Positions 23,390 to 32,455 of a stretch of 64,000 nucleotides of DNA are shown here, in pieces. The notes beneath the pieces are model-generated. The model searched no databases, was not told where the DNA came from, and was given only the letters and a program-made list of their open reading frames with translations. Numbering within the stretch: position 1 is the stretch's first letter; each line of letters opens with the position of its first letter. Position numbers and translations under genes: made by a program. The stretch is from Aerococcus tenax (GTDB lineage Bacteria > Bacillota > Bacilli > Lactobacillales > Aerococcaceae), in NCBI RefSeq assembly GCF_003286645.3, contig NZ_CP127382.2, forward strand, positions 744,001-808,000, given 5' to 3'.

Positions 23390-23405
23390 GCTGGTTTTTA
23401 TTTTT
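23370..23405 (+). terminator. terminator overlapping the end of the membrane protein gene
   Basis: AAACTAGTC pairs with GGCTGGTTT (two wobble pairs) and is followed by a T-rich run. The stop codon lies in the loop. Confidence 0.6.
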
Positions 23406-23507
23406 CCTTTAAATATTAAATAGGCTTTTTTTCTAGTCTTTGCTATACTTATTGGTAAGAAAAATCATGAAACAATCATAGAGTTTATATAGGAAGGCGT
23501 GTTGAAA

Positions 23508-24599
23508 ATGACTCGTGTGTGGAATTTCTCTGCCGGACCGGCAACTTTACCCTTGGAAGTATTGGAAAATGTTCAGGAGAACTTAGTTGATTATCATGGT
23601 CAAGGCTTATCCGTTTTGGAAATGAGTCACCGATCAGACTCTTTTCAAGAGATCATTGAAGGAGCAGAAGCTTTAATTCGCGAATTATTAGCTGTCCCTT
23701 CCAATTATCAAGTGTTATTTATGCAAGGTGGTGCAACCTTGCAATTTTCAGCACTTCCATTAAACTTATTAAAAAACGGTAAAGCGGCTTACCTTATTGG
23801 TGGTAGCTGGGGTGAGAAGGCCTATAAAGAAGCTAAAAAATTAACCGGTAAGGCTACTATTCTAGCCTCTTCTAAAGACGATCAATACCAAAAATTACCC
23901 GTCTTAACCGATTTTAATTCCAGTGACTATGATTACATTCATATCACCAGTAACAATACTATTGAGGGAACCCAATTCCGAACTTATCCTGATCCGAAAA
24001 GCTCAAACTTAGTCGCTGATATGTCATCGGACTTCCTTAGCCACCCCGTGGATGTTTCTCAATTTGCTTTGATTTATGCGGGGGCGCAAAAGAATGTTGG
24101 ACCAGCTGGTGTCAGTGTAGTGATTATCCGTGATGATTTATTAGAGGATAATGGTCAAGTAATTCCAACTTATTTAGATTATAAAACCCATGCCAGCAAG
24201 CATTCCTTATACAACACCCCACCAACCTTCGCTATTTATGTGATGCGTTTAGTTCTGGAATGGATTAAAAATCAGGGGGGCTTAGCCGCTATTGACCAAA
24301 TCAATCAAAGAAAAGCCGCTAAACTCTACCAAGCCATTGATCAATCAGAAATCTTTGTTAACCCGGTTCTTCCATCAGATCGCTCACTCATGAATATTCC
24401 TTTTACCAGTCAAGATGCTGATATCGACCAAGAATTTATCCAAGCAGCCAAGGAGAAGGGATTTATTAATTTGAAAGGTCATCGTTCTGTAGGTGGGATG
24501 CGCGCAAGCATCTATAATGCCTTCCCTGAAGCGGGTGTGGATGCCTTAGTCCAATTCATGAAGGATTTTGAAAGTGAGGTTAAACATGAAAAAAATTAA
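23508..24599 (+). CDS. serC: phosphoserine aminotransferase
   Basis: A 363-residue PLP enzyme making 3-phosphoserine from 3-phosphohydroxypyruvate in serine biosynthesis. It begins MTRVWNFSAGPATLPLEVLE, carries LFMQGGATLQFSALP, HITSNNTIEGTQF and the PLP lysine in YAGAQKNVGPAG, and ends with GHRSVGGMRASIYNAFP. ATG 23508 is favoured over the in-frame GTG 23499 because AGGAAGG lies ten bases before it. It overlaps serA by 14 bp. Confidence 0.96.
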   Translation: MTRVWNFSAGPATLPLEVLENVQENLVDYHGQGLSVLEMSHRSDSFQEIIEGAEALIRELLAVPSNYQVLFMQGGATLQFSALPLNLLKNGKAAYLIGGSWGEKAYKEAKKLTGKATILASSKDDQYQKLPVLTDFNSSDYDYIHITSNNTIEGTQFRTYPDPKSSNLVADMSSDFLSHPVDVSQFALIYAGAQKNVGPAGVSVVIIRDDLLEDNGQVIPTYLDYKTHASKHSLYNTPPTFAIYVMRLVLEWIKNQGGLAAIDQINQRKAAKLYQAIDQSEIFVNPVLPSDRSLMNIPFTSQDADIDQEFIQAAKEKGFINLKGHRSVGGMRASIYNAFPEAGVDALVQFMKDFESEVKHEKN

Positions 24600-25770
24600 T
24601 ACTTTAGATAACATCGCTGAAACCGGGCTTAATTATTTACGTAAGCAAGGCTACTTAATTAATAATGACCAAGAGCCGGACGCTCTTATTTTACGCAGTA
24701 GCGATATTCATAACTACAACTTTTCGTCTCAACTAAAAGCAATCGGGCGTTCAGGTGTGGGGGTAAATAATATTCCTGTTGATGAATGTAGTGAAAAGGG
24801 GATTGTTGTCTTTAATGCACCGGGGGCCAATGCCAACTCGGTTAAGGAACTGGTTATTGCTATGATGATTAATCTCTCTCGCAATGTCTTTCAAGCAGAG
24901 CATTGGATCAACCGCTTAGATGGGGAAGATGTCCACAAGCAAGTTGAAGCCGGAAAGAAGATGTTCCGTGGTCAAGAGCTAATGGGCAAGACCTTAGGAG
25001 TTATTGGCCTAGGTAATGTCGGCGCTCGGGTCGCTAATGCGGGAATTGAACTAGGTATGGATGTCATTGGCTATGATAACTATATTTCAGTGAAAAATGC
25101 TTGGCAAATTAACCAAAAAGTGTCTTATTGTGATGATGTGAAAGATATTTTCCAACAATCCGACTACATTACCATCCACACCCCCTATACCGAAGAAACC
25201 CACCATTTAATTGGCTTTGAAAACCTCTCTCTGGTTAAAACAGGAACGATTATTCTTAACTATTCACGTCAAGAAACCGTTGATCCCCAAGCCATGCTTA
25301 CCTTCTTAGAAAATGGCATGGTGAAATACTTTGCTAGTGATTTCTATTTTGAAGAATTGGCAGGTAGGGAGGACTTTATTATGACTCCTCACTTAGGAGC
25401 AAGCACCGAACAATCTGAAGAAAAGTGTGCCTTGATGGTGGCCCAAGAAGTAAATCAGTACCTGGAAAGTGGCGAAATCAAAAATTCTGTCAACTTCCCC
25501 AATGTGGAAATGACCTTCAATGCGCCATTACGTCTGTCCATTATTAATGAAAACATTCCTAATATGGTGGCTGGGATATCTCGTTACCTAGCAGATGAAG
25601 ATATTAACATCGAAAAAATTATCAATAAGAGTCGAGGAAATTATGCTTACACCTTAGTCGATGTGAGTGGGGATGATCTTTTAAGCAAAGTCAATACCTT
25701 TATGGAAGATGTTAGAAGTGTTAAAGGGATTAAAAAGATTCGTATGATTCAAAATCCTCATAATAAATAA
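24586..25770 (+). CDS. serA: D-3-phosphoglycerate dehydrogenase
   Basis: A 394-residue NAD-dependent dehydrogenase for the first step of serine synthesis from glycolytic 3-phosphoglycerate. The NAD-binding segment is GKTLGVIGLGNVGARVANAG near residue 135. Catalytic-domain motifs HTPYTEETHHLIG and MTPHLGASTEQSEEKCA with the active-site histidine follow. A C-terminal ACT domain (about 320-390) includes ISRYLADEDINIEKI, which in relatives binds serine for feedback control. It is the short form lacking an extra intervening domain. ATG 24586 lies inside the end of serC. Confidence 0.95.
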   Translation: MKKINTLDNIAETGLNYLRKQGYLINNDQEPDALILRSSDIHNYNFSSQLKAIGRSGVGVNNIPVDECSEKGIVVFNAPGANANSVKELVIAMMINLSRNVFQAEHWINRLDGEDVHKQVEAGKKMFRGQELMGKTLGVIGLGNVGARVANAGIELGMDVIGYDNYISVKNAWQINQKVSYCDDVKDIFQQSDYITIHTPYTEETHHLIGFENLSLVKTGTIILNYSRQETVDPQAMLTFLENGMVKYFASDFYFEELAGREDFIMTPHLGASTEQSEEKCALMVAQEVNQYLESGEIKNSVNFPNVEMTFNAPLRLSIINENIPNMVAGISRYLADEDINIEKIINKSRGNYAYTLVDVSGDDLLSKVNTFMEDVRSVKGIKKIRMIQNPHNK

Positions 25771-25807
25771 TGACTAGCTGTCCTGATGAGACGAAATGGT
25801 TTTTTCC

Positions 25808-25836
25808 TTGAGTCCCTATGATTATTATGTTACTAT
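25808..25836 (+). promoter_or_regulatory. promoter of secG
   Basis: TTGAGT (25808-25813) and TACTAT (25831-25836) are spaced by 17 bp, 37 bp before the secG start codon. Confidence 0.5.
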
Positions 25837-25872
25837 TGCTAAGAAACCTAGTAGAAGAGACGAGGGAAACTT

Positions 25873-26103
25873 TTGAAAAATATATTACTTATTTCAATAA
25901 TTGTAATTAGTATTTTATTGATATTAGCAGTGATTATTTCCCCAGCCAAAACAAGTTCCAGTGCCAATATCACAGGCGCAATGGACCAAGGAATGAATGG
26001 AAAAAAGGCCCGCGGTTTTGACGCGGCCATGGATCGCATTATTAGCGTTCTAGGATTTGCCTTTATGATAATTGCTGTCGTGTTAGCAAAATTATCTTCC
26101 TAG
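25873..26103 (+). CDS. secG: preprotein translocase subunit SecG
   Basis: A 76-residue membrane protein with two transmembrane segments (about 3-23 and 54-74) joined by a short loop with NITGAMDQGMNGKKARGFDAAMDR, the usual SecG pattern (written here only in its key part: GAMDQGMNGKKARGFD). It is the accessory subunit of the SecYEG channel. It starts at TTG 25873 with GAGGGAAA upstream. Its place before an esterase, rnr and smpB matches the Bacillus secG-yvaK-rnr-smpB order, which supports the call. Confidence 0.9.
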   Translation: MKNILLISIIVISILLILAVIISPAKTSSSANITGAMDQGMNGKKARGFDAAMDRIISVLGFAFMIIAVVLAKLSS

Positions 26104-26115
26104 TTTTAGGAAAGT

Positions 26116-26140
26116 GCTGGGCTTATCCCAGCTTTTTTTA
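26116..26140 (+). terminator. terminator after secG
   Basis: GCTGGG/CCCAGC with a 5-nt loop is followed by seven T residues. Some readthrough into the esterase gene is likely because no clear promoter separates them. Confidence 0.88.
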
Positions 26141-26177
26141 TAGAAAAATGTCAATCTTAGAAAGATCAGGGACCTCT

Positions 26178-26927
26178 ATGCAAAAGCAAGAATCATTTTA
26201 TTTTACCGGCGATAATGAAGTAGCTGTCCTCTTATTTCATGCTTATACAGGAACCACAGCTGATGTAAGAATGACAGGGCGGGCTTTGAATCGTGAAGGC
26301 TATACTGTCTATTGTCATAATTTAACCGGTCATGGCACTGGACGCGTAGAAGATATTTTAGCAGCAGATCCAAGTGATTGGATCGAGGATGCTCGCCAAG
26401 CTTTAGCCTTTATCAAAAGCCAAGGCTATGACAAGCTAGCGGTCTTTGGTTTGTCTTTGGGTGGTTCTATTGCCACCAAGTTATTTATTGAAGAAGAGAG
26501 TCAATTTATAGCAGCTGGCTCTTTCTGTACGCCTATTATGACTACAAACATTGAAGATACGAATGTAGGAAAGGCTTTTATGGCCATGGCTAGAAATGTC
26601 AAAGAAAAGGAAGGCTTTAGTGGAGAGGCTCTGGAAGCGGAATTAAAGGACATTGAAGCGGACCTCTCTCTTTCCCTAGAGAAGATCAATCGTTTTAACA
26701 ATTCCATGCATAGCCAACTAGGGACAATCACTAAACCTTACTTCATCGCCGAAGCCGGTCAAGATGAACTTGTCGGTGATAATAGTGGTCGTCTGTTGAA
26801 AGAAGCTATGCCTAATGCTCAGGTGACCTTAGCCCATTTTGAAGATAGTGGCCATGTGATTACCGTTGGCAAAGCCCATCAAGCATTTGAACAAGCACTA
26901 ATCGAATTTCTCAACCAGGTGGTGTAA
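26178..26927 (+). CDS. alpha/beta-hydrolase carboxylesterase, Est30/YvaK type
   Basis: A 249-residue cytoplasmic esterase. The nucleophile elbow is GLSLGGS (catalytic serine near residue 90), the oxyanion strand LLFHAYTGTTADVR lies near residue 20, and the catalytic acid and histidine appear in AEAGQDELVGD and EDSGHVITVG at the C-terminus. Homologues precede rnr throughout Bacilli; the physiological substrate is unknown. ATG 26178 has AGGGA upstream, while the in-frame ATG at 26148 sits directly behind the terminator without a ribosome site. Seven bases separate it from rnr. Confidence 0.87.
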   Translation: MQKQESFYFTGDNEVAVLLFHAYTGTTADVRMTGRALNREGYTVYCHNLTGHGTGRVEDILAADPSDWIEDARQALAFIKSQGYDKLAVFGLSLGGSIATKLFIEEESQFIAAGSFCTPIMTTNIEDTNVGKAFMAMARNVKEKEGFSGEALEAELKDIEADLSLSLEKINRFNNSMHSQLGTITKPYFIAEAGQDELVGDNSGRLLKEAMPNAQVTLAHFEDSGHVITVGKAHQAFEQALIEFLNQVV

Positions 26928-26934
26928 AACATAT

Positions 26935-29259
26935 ATGAATATAGACCAAGTCAGTCAGCAATTGGTCGCTGCAGTAAAAAAAGAAGCGACCCCCTTAACG
27001 ATACAAGAATGGAGTCAGAGGTTTAATTGCAATAGCAGTGATGACTATCCTGAATTTATAAAATTAGTTGCCCACTTACAGAGAAATGGTGACATCGAAA
27101 TTCTTGATAACGGGGGCTTAGTTTCTAAAAATTCAGACAAACGTTATCAGGGAAGTTTTTCTTTAAATCAAAAAGGCTTTGGTTTTGTTTCCATTGAGGG
27201 ATTTGATGACGATATTTTCATCCCCCGTGGTGAAACTGGTGGTGCAATGAATGGCGACCAAGTGGCGGTTCAATTGACTAAACGTAACCGGGGAGAACAA
27301 AAAGATGAAGGCACGATTACAGAGGTACTAGAAAGAGCTTTGAATCGAGTGACCGGTGAATTTGTTCCTTATAATGATAAGCTAAAAGCCGAATCCGGTT
27401 ATATTGGTGGGATAAGGATTCAAAATAAAGGCGAAGAAATGATGACTTGCTTTGTCTTGAGTGATGGACTACACCCAGTAGAGGGTGAAATTGTCATCGC
27501 AGAAATTGCAGAATATCCTTCTCTCGACCAGCCCTTACAAATGACTGGCCGTGTCATCCAAACCATTGGTCATAAGGATGCTCCTGGGGTCGATATTCTC
27601 GCTATCTTAAATATGTTTGATATTCCTCATGAATTTCCTGAGGAGGTTCTTGATGAAGCGGAGGAAGTCCCTGAGCAAATTGACCCAGGGGAGGCTCAAA
27701 AACGTGATGATTATCGTTCCTTACTTACGATTACCATCGATGGGGCTGATGCTAAAGACTTGGACGATGCGATTTCCTTAAGAAAACTTGGCAATGGCCA
27801 TCTGGAGTTAGGTGTTCATATTGCCGATGTTTCCTATTATGTTACCGCAGGGAGCGCTATTGATAAGGAAGCCTGGAAACGTGGGACCAGCGTATATTTA
27901 ACTGATCGCGTGGTTCCTATGCTACCTCAACGCTTATCCAACGGGATTTGTTCCTTACAGGCTAACCAGAACCGTTTAACCATGTCATGCTTGATGGAAA
28001 TTGATCCTAAATCAGCTAAGGTTATAAATTATCATATTGGGCCAAGCATCATCCAATCGGACTATCGGATGGTTTATGATGACGTTAATAAATTATTAGA
28101 GGGTAAAGATAAACAATTAAGTGAAAAATACGCTGAACTTTTACCTATGCTTAATGACATGGCTGCACTTCACCAGTCTTTAAGCGATAAACGCCATCAC
28201 AGAGGGGCGATTGATTTTGATACGCCTGAAGCTGAAATCATTGTTGATAAAGAAGGCCGTCCCCTTGATATTGTGGTTAGGGAACGTGGAACAGCTGAAC
28301 GGATTATTGAATCTTTCATGCTAGCTGCTAATGAAACCGTGGCTCATGAATTTACTAAGCGCCACCTGCCTTTCATTTATCGTATCCACGAATCGCCTGA
28401 TGATGAGCGGATGAAGACCTTTATTGAATTTGCTCAAACGTTAGGGGTTCATGTGAAGAAAACAGACGGCAAAGTAAGTCCTAAAGATTTGCAAAATACC
28501 CTGGAAGAAGCAGCTGGTGAAAGTTATGCTCCCGTTGTCCAAGTCATGGCTTTACGGAGTATGCAACAGGCTAAGTATGACCTCCAGCCAATTGGTCACT
28601 ACGGCCTAGCTGCCAAGGACTATACCCATTTTACTTCACCAATTCGTCGTTATCCTGACCTCTTAGCCCATCGCCTCATCCGTTATTATCTCACCCAAAA
28701 GCCCAATCCTGCCAAAAAGGATGAGGTCAGTCAAAGCATTGAAGTTACTGCCGACCAAGCTTCAAAAACAGAGCGGCGTAGTGTGGATGCCGAAAGAGAA
28801 ACCGAGAGCCTTAAGAAAACTGAATTTATGCTTGATAAAGTTGGCGAAGAATTTGATGGTATTATTTCTTCAGTGACCAAGTTTGGTATCTTCGTACAAC
28901 TCGCTAATACGGTTGAAGGATTGGTCCATATCTCTAACTTGGATGATGATTATTATAACTATGTGGATAAACATATGATCTTAGTTGGGGAGCATACGGG
29001 GAATATTTATCGTATAGGAGACCCAGTGCGGGTGAAATTGGTCAAGGCTGATACAGACTCTAGACAGATTGATTTTGAGATTATCAATCCAGAGAAAAAG
29101 ACTAAGAAAACTAATTCCCAGCCTAAGAAAGCCGATCATAAAGGGAAAAATATTCAAGGACACAAGAAGCATTCTAAAAAAGCTAAAAAGAATAAACATA
29201 AGAAAAAGCATAAGAAGCAGAAAAACAAGAAGAATTTTGTTATTCGAAAGGCTAAATGA
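26935..29259 (+). CDS. rnr: ribonuclease R
   Basis: A 774-residue 3'-5' exoribonuclease that degrades structured RNA and works with SmpB-tmRNA on non-stop mRNAs. Order of parts: N-terminal helix-turn-helix (1-65), cold-shock domains (about 70-230, with GFGFVSIEGFDDDIFIPRG), the RNB catalytic domain with the metal-binding DGADAKDLDDAISL near residue 275 and YTHFTSPIRRYPDLLAHR, an S1 domain (about 640-720) and a very Lys-rich tail of about 50 residues. The tail is typical of RNase R and mediates SmpB contact. It is directly upstream of smpB. Confidence 0.97.
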   Translation: MNIDQVSQQLVAAVKKEATPLTIQEWSQRFNCNSSDDYPEFIKLVAHLQRNGDIEILDNGGLVSKNSDKRYQGSFSLNQKGFGFVSIEGFDDDIFIPRGETGGAMNGDQVAVQLTKRNRGEQKDEGTITEVLERALNRVTGEFVPYNDKLKAESGYIGGIRIQNKGEEMMTCFVLSDGLHPVEGEIVIAEIAEYPSLDQPLQMTGRVIQTIGHKDAPGVDILAILNMFDIPHEFPEEVLDEAEEVPEQIDPGEAQKRDDYRSLLTITIDGADAKDLDDAISLRKLGNGHLELGVHIADVSYYVTAGSAIDKEAWKRGTSVYLTDRVVPMLPQRLSNGICSLQANQNRLTMSCLMEIDPKSAKVINYHIGPSIIQSDYRMVYDDVNKLLEGKDKQLSEKYAELLPMLNDMAALHQSLSDKRHHRGAIDFDTPEAEIIVDKEGRPLDIVVRERGTAERIIESFMLAANETVAHEFTKRHLPFIYRIHESPDDERMKTFIEFAQTLGVHVKKTDGKVSPKDLQNTLEEAAGESYAPVVQVMALRSMQQAKYDLQPIGHYGLAAKDYTHFTSPIRRYPDLLAHRLIRYYLTQKPNPAKKDEVSQSIEVTADQASKTERRSVDAERETESLKKTEFMLDKVGEEFDGIISSVTKFGIFVQLANTVEGLVHISNLDDDYYNYVDKHMILVGEHTGNIYRIGDPVRVKLVKADTDSRQIDFEIINPEKKTKKTNSQPKKADHKGKNIQGHKKHSKKAKKNKHKKKHKKQKNKKNFVIRKAK

Positions 29260-29280
29260 TAACAAAAGGGGAGAAACTGT

Positions 29281-29745
29281 GTGACAAAGAAGAAGCAAGA
29301 CAATGTGGTAGCGACAAATCGCAAAGCGAATCATGATTATATCATTGAAGATACTATTGAAGCTGGTCTTGTCTTAACTGGAACAGAAATTAAATCGATT
29401 CGTAAGGGGAAGGTAAACTTAAAGGATTCCTTTGCCCGGGTAGAAAATGGTCAGGTATGGGTCTATGGGATGCATGTGAGTCCCTTTGAACAAGGCAACC
29501 GTTTTAACCCGGATCCTATGCGGCCAAGAAAATTATTATTAAAGAAACGTGAAATCAATCGCCTAGCTAAGCATGTTAGCCAAGAAGGTTATGCGATTAT
29601 CCCACTACGGATGTATATTAAAAGAGGCTTTGCTAAATTACTCATCGGCATTGGTAAAGGAAAGAAAAAATACGATAAGCGCCAAGCCTTAAAAGAAAAA
29701 GATATGAAGCGTGATATTAAACGGGCAATGAAAGAAAAATATTAA
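29281..29745 (+). CDS. smpB: SsrA-binding protein SmpB
   Basis: A 154-residue RNA-binding protein that brings tmRNA to stalled ribosomes. It shows the OB-fold signatures [39 protein letters not shown] and [11 protein letters not shown], and a basic C-terminal tail ([18 protein letters not shown]) that enters the mRNA channel. It starts at GTG 29281 with GGGGAGAAA upstream. In Bacillus ssrA follows immediately. Here the tmRNA gene is 2.1 kb further on, separated by a regulator and a phosphatase gene. Confidence 0.97.
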   Translation: MTKKKQDNVVATNRKANHDYIIEDTIEAGLVLTGTEIKSIRKGKVNLKDSFARVENGQVWVYGMHVSPFEQGNRFNPDPMRPRKLLLKKREINRLAKHVSQEGYAIIPLRMYIKRGFAKLLIGIGKGKKKYDKRQALKEKDMKRDIKRAMKEKY

Positions 29746-29784
29746 AAGGTTATTTCTTGTGTTATAAAAGAACAAGGATTCATA

Positions 29785-29868
29785 AAAAGGACTATGACCT
29801 GTAAGAGTTCCCCAAAAGTTAGACTAAATGTCAAACTTTTGAGACTTACTAGGGGTCGTAGTCCTTTT
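29785..29868. repeat. 84-bp palindromic element after smpB, resembling fused IS3-type ends
   Basis: AAAAGGACTATGACC (29785) and GGTCGTAGTCCTTTT (ends 29868) are near-perfect inverted repeats. Inside them, GTAAG/CTTAC and AAAAGTT/AACTTTT also pair. The inner CCCCAAAAGTTAGAC resembles the terminal repeats of some IS3-family elements, which suggests a miniature, transposase-less element. In RNA it would form one long hairpin with a TTTT end, and probably terminates smpB. The IS link is recollection and was not searched. Confidence 0.5.
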
Positions 29869-29940
29869 AATTATTTAAAAGGGGCGTTAGGTCGGAAGAA
29901 ACATGATATAGAAAATCAGCTATTTGGCTACTGTGAGTGA

Positions 29941-30812
29941 TTAATTGTTTTCTTTATTATCTTGGCTATGTTCTTTCCGATATTGACTCGGTGAGATGCC
30001 GTTTAGTCTTTTAAACATTTTTGAGAAGTATGAAGCTGAGCCAAAGCCTACTAATTTACCGACATGACTGATACTAAAATTGGTGGACTTCAGTAGCTGC
30101 TTGGTTTTATCTATTCTTACTTTAATTAGATAATCGATCGGAGACGCGGAAAAGGCCTCTGAAAATAGACGAATCATATAGTATTTATTCATACTGATTA
30201 AATTACTGAGATGGTCCAAGCTAATATCCTTGGTATAATAATTATCAATATACTTCTTCAGCCAGTGAATTTTTTCCTCATTGGTAAATTCACTTTTTAA
30301 GGCGAATAAATTTTTTGCTGGAAATATATTCGAGTAAATAACATTTGGATCAGCATTTGTAAGATGGTTTCTTTTTCGTCCTCTGCAAGCTCACCTTTTT
30401 TATCTTCGTAGTCAATTAATTGTAAATAATTTTCAATCCCTTTATGAGTGTCTTGACAACAAGCAATGTTTTCATGCGATAGTTTAAAACTTTGATTACG
30501 GCCGACTAGACTGATGATCGATAATTCATACCATTTTTCTAAAGCTTCCGCATCGATATCTTGGGCTTTTAAATGGGCTCTGTTGTTAATAATACAATAG
30601 CTGTTATTATCCATAATATAATTTTTATCATCAGAATTTATAGTTAGAAAGCCTTCTTTGCAGTAAATAATGATTAATTCATTAGGTCTTTGATCGCTAA
30701 AGAGGAGTGACGATTCTAATTGCTTATCCTTCCTGCGGTCAAAGTAGCCTATACTTTTAAAATGAAGTTCAAGTTGAAGAAGACGGTTTCTAACGAGTTG
30801 TTCACGTTCCAT
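29941..30812 (-). pseudogene. AraC-family transcriptional regulator, interrupted by a frameshift in an A6 tract
   Basis: Two adjacent minus-strand frames together make one regulator. Bases 30812-30297 encode an N-terminal ligand-binding domain of 171 residues. The next frame encodes the C-terminal double helix-turn-helix, including SNLISMNKYYMIRLFSEAF and VGKLVGFGSASYFSKMFKR ending in GISPSQYRKEH. The N-terminal frame reads FQQKIYSP-stop. If one A is added to the A6 run (T6 at 30311-30316 on the plus strand), it reads QQKNLFALKSEFTNEEK and continues into the HTH. So the gene is broken by one base, or is read by slippage. It is divergent from the histidine phosphatase gene. Confidence 0.75.
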
Positions 30813-30983
30813 AGGAAATCTTCCTCTTTCTAGACTTAAGAATAGAAATATCTTTTTATATCTAAATAAATTATATCAGAAAAGTTTTAGTAAACGTTTT
30901 ATAATTTGATATGTTTCGCTAAAATGGGCATTTTTTGTTATGATAGTTTCAGGTTTATCAGTATGAATGCGAGGTTGAAAGAA

Positions 30984-31703
30984 ATGAGTAAAGGTGTAAC
31001 AATTTATTTTATGCGTCATGGCCAAACCTACCTCAACCACTATCATCGGATCCAAGGTTGGGCGGATGCGCCTTTAACAGAGAAGGGTAAACGCGATGCC
31101 CAAAGGAGCGCCATTGGTTTACGTGATGTCAATTTCTCGGCTGTCTATACCAGTGATTTGCAACGGACTGTAGCCACAGCGGAGATTATTTTAAAATATA
31201 ATTACCATGCTGGTTCCAACCTTCCAATTAATAAACGTAAAGCCTTTCGGGAACAGTTCTTTGGGAGCTTTGAAGGGCTAGAAGTTGAACGGATCTGGGG
31301 AAAAGTCTCTGACTATATCGAGAATGAAAAGCAGGACTTGTTAACTACAAATGACCGCGTGAAGGTAGAAATGGATACTTTCCATGAGTTAGATCCCACC
31401 CATGATGCCGAGGATTTTATGACATTCTGGCTACGGGTTGAATTAGGCTTGATCGATGTGATTACAGCTCATCGTGAAACTGATCAAAATATTCTGATTG
31501 TGAGTCATGGCATGACGATTCGCAATATGATCCATGAATTAATCCCGGAATTTTCTCTAGGTGAACCCTTAGATAATGCTAGTGTATCTATTGTTAGGTA
31601 TCAAGATGGTTTTTACCATTTGGAAGCCTATAATCAAACCGATCATTTTGCTTTAGAGGAAAAAATTGATGATGTGAATAAGGATCGGGAAAGAAAAGAA
31701 TAA
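30984..31703 (+). CDS. histidine phosphatase family protein (phosphoglycerate mutase-like)
   Basis: A 239-residue enzyme of the histidine phosphatase superfamily. The phosphohistidine motif is YFMRHGQTYLN, the second catalytic histidine is in LIVSHGMTIRN and the acidic residue follows FREQFFGSFEG. Many such proteins act as broad phosphatases and not as true mutases. The start at ATG 30984 is preferred because the N-terminus then begins MSKGVTIYFMRHG. The longer frame from 30906 adds 26 residues without support. The gene diverges from the AraC-type regulator. Confidence 0.85.
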   Translation: MSKGVTIYFMRHGQTYLNHYHRIQGWADAPLTEKGKRDAQRSAIGLRDVNFSAVYTSDLQRTVATAEIILKYNYHAGSNLPINKRKAFREQFFGSFEGLEVERIWGKVSDYIENEKQDLLTTNDRVKVEMDTFHELDPTHDAEDFMTFWLRVELGLIDVITAHRETDQNILIVSHGMTIRNMIHELIPEFSLGEPLDNASVSIVRYQDGFYHLEAYNQTDHFALEEKIDDVNKDRERKE

Positions 31704-31787
31704 GTCTCAGCAAGAACTTTGACAAATTACGGGGATCAAGTTAACTATAAGAAAAATGAAGTCGAAGTTTTGAATGAAGCGTAAATC

Positions 31788-31817
31788 TTGACTTTTCGGT
31801 AAGATGTTTGTTATATT
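31788..31817 (+). promoter_or_regulatory. tmRNA promoter
   Basis: TTGACT (31788-31793) and TATATT (31812-31817) are spaced by 18 bp and precede the mature tmRNA end by 16 bp. Confidence 0.75.
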
Positions 31818-31833
31818 AGAAAAGTATCCCTTT

Positions 31834-32193
31834 GGGGGTGTTTTTTTGGATTCGACAGGCATCAGACCGGGGTACAGCTACATTTCGGAGGTTACGTCTC
31901 CGTCACAAACGTTAACTTAAATTTAATTGACAAAAACGAAAGTCAATCTTTAGCATTCGCTGCCTAGCAGCATGCTAAGATCTGCCTAGTATCGCCCATG
32001 TATTAGTTACAGGTCTCATTGAAGTGGGATACGTCTTGCGCTTCCGCCTGGAGCAATAGAAAGAGAATAATCAGGTACGCAAGCTAGCAGGTTTGTTTAT
32101 TGACCTCTAGTGCGCTTAATCAACAATAAACTATGAGTGTAAAAGCTGTATTAGCGGGGTGTCTGGACAGGGGTTCGACTCCCCTCACCTCCA
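31834..32193 (+). ncRNA. ssrA: transfer-messenger RNA
   Basis: The RNA is 360 nt. The 5' GGGGGTG pairs with the 3' CACCTCC to make the alanyl acceptor stem, and the T-arm GGGGTTCGACTCCCC is present near the 3' end. The tag frame at 31929-31967 reads DKNESQSLAFAA then TAG, so the degradation tag ends in the usual hydrophobic AFAA. The apparent resume codon is GAC (Asp) instead of the common GCA (Ala). CCA is not encoded. A terminator follows 14 bp later. Confidence 0.95.
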
Positions 32194-32206
32194 TAATAGT
32201 AAGCAT

Positions 32207-32233
32207 AAGCGGTCGTTAGTGGCCGCTTTTTTG
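32207..32233 (+). terminator. terminator of tmRNA
   Basis: AAGCGGTC and GGCCGCTT form a hairpin followed by TTTTTT. Confidence 0.9.
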
Positions 32234-32397
32234 ATTTAATCGCTTTTTAGATGTTGTTATTTACTTCTAATTTTATTCAAAATCATCTCACTGTTTAACT
32301 TACTTTGAACCAAATATACCTTATTCCCATTCAAGCTTGCACGAAACCAAGCAATTTTAACTTTTTGCTTTCATATGAAATATTTTTACTTTTTGTG

Positions 32398-32426
32398 TTG
32401 ACATCAGCGAGTGTCCTTGCTACAAT
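32398..32426 (+). promoter_or_regulatory. pyr operon promoter
   Basis: A perfect TTGACA (32398-32403) and TACAAT (32421-32426) are spaced by 17 bp. The 5' leader of about 155 nt contains the PyrR-type attenuator. Bases 32240-32397 before it hold nothing I recognise. Confidence 0.8.
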
Positions 32427-32455
32427 ACTTGTGATTTAGAGCGAGACTCTATACT

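Noticed and set aside
25783..25796. CTGATGAG-A-CGAAA resembling a hammerhead ribozyme core after serA
   Set aside because: Stem II would be a single base pair and no matching stem I and III with a cleavage triplet was found, so it is taken as chance.
30880..30910. cre-like AGTAAACGTTTTAT between the AraC-type gene and the histidine phosphatase gene
   Set aside because: Only the central part fits the consensus and no clear promoter anchors it.
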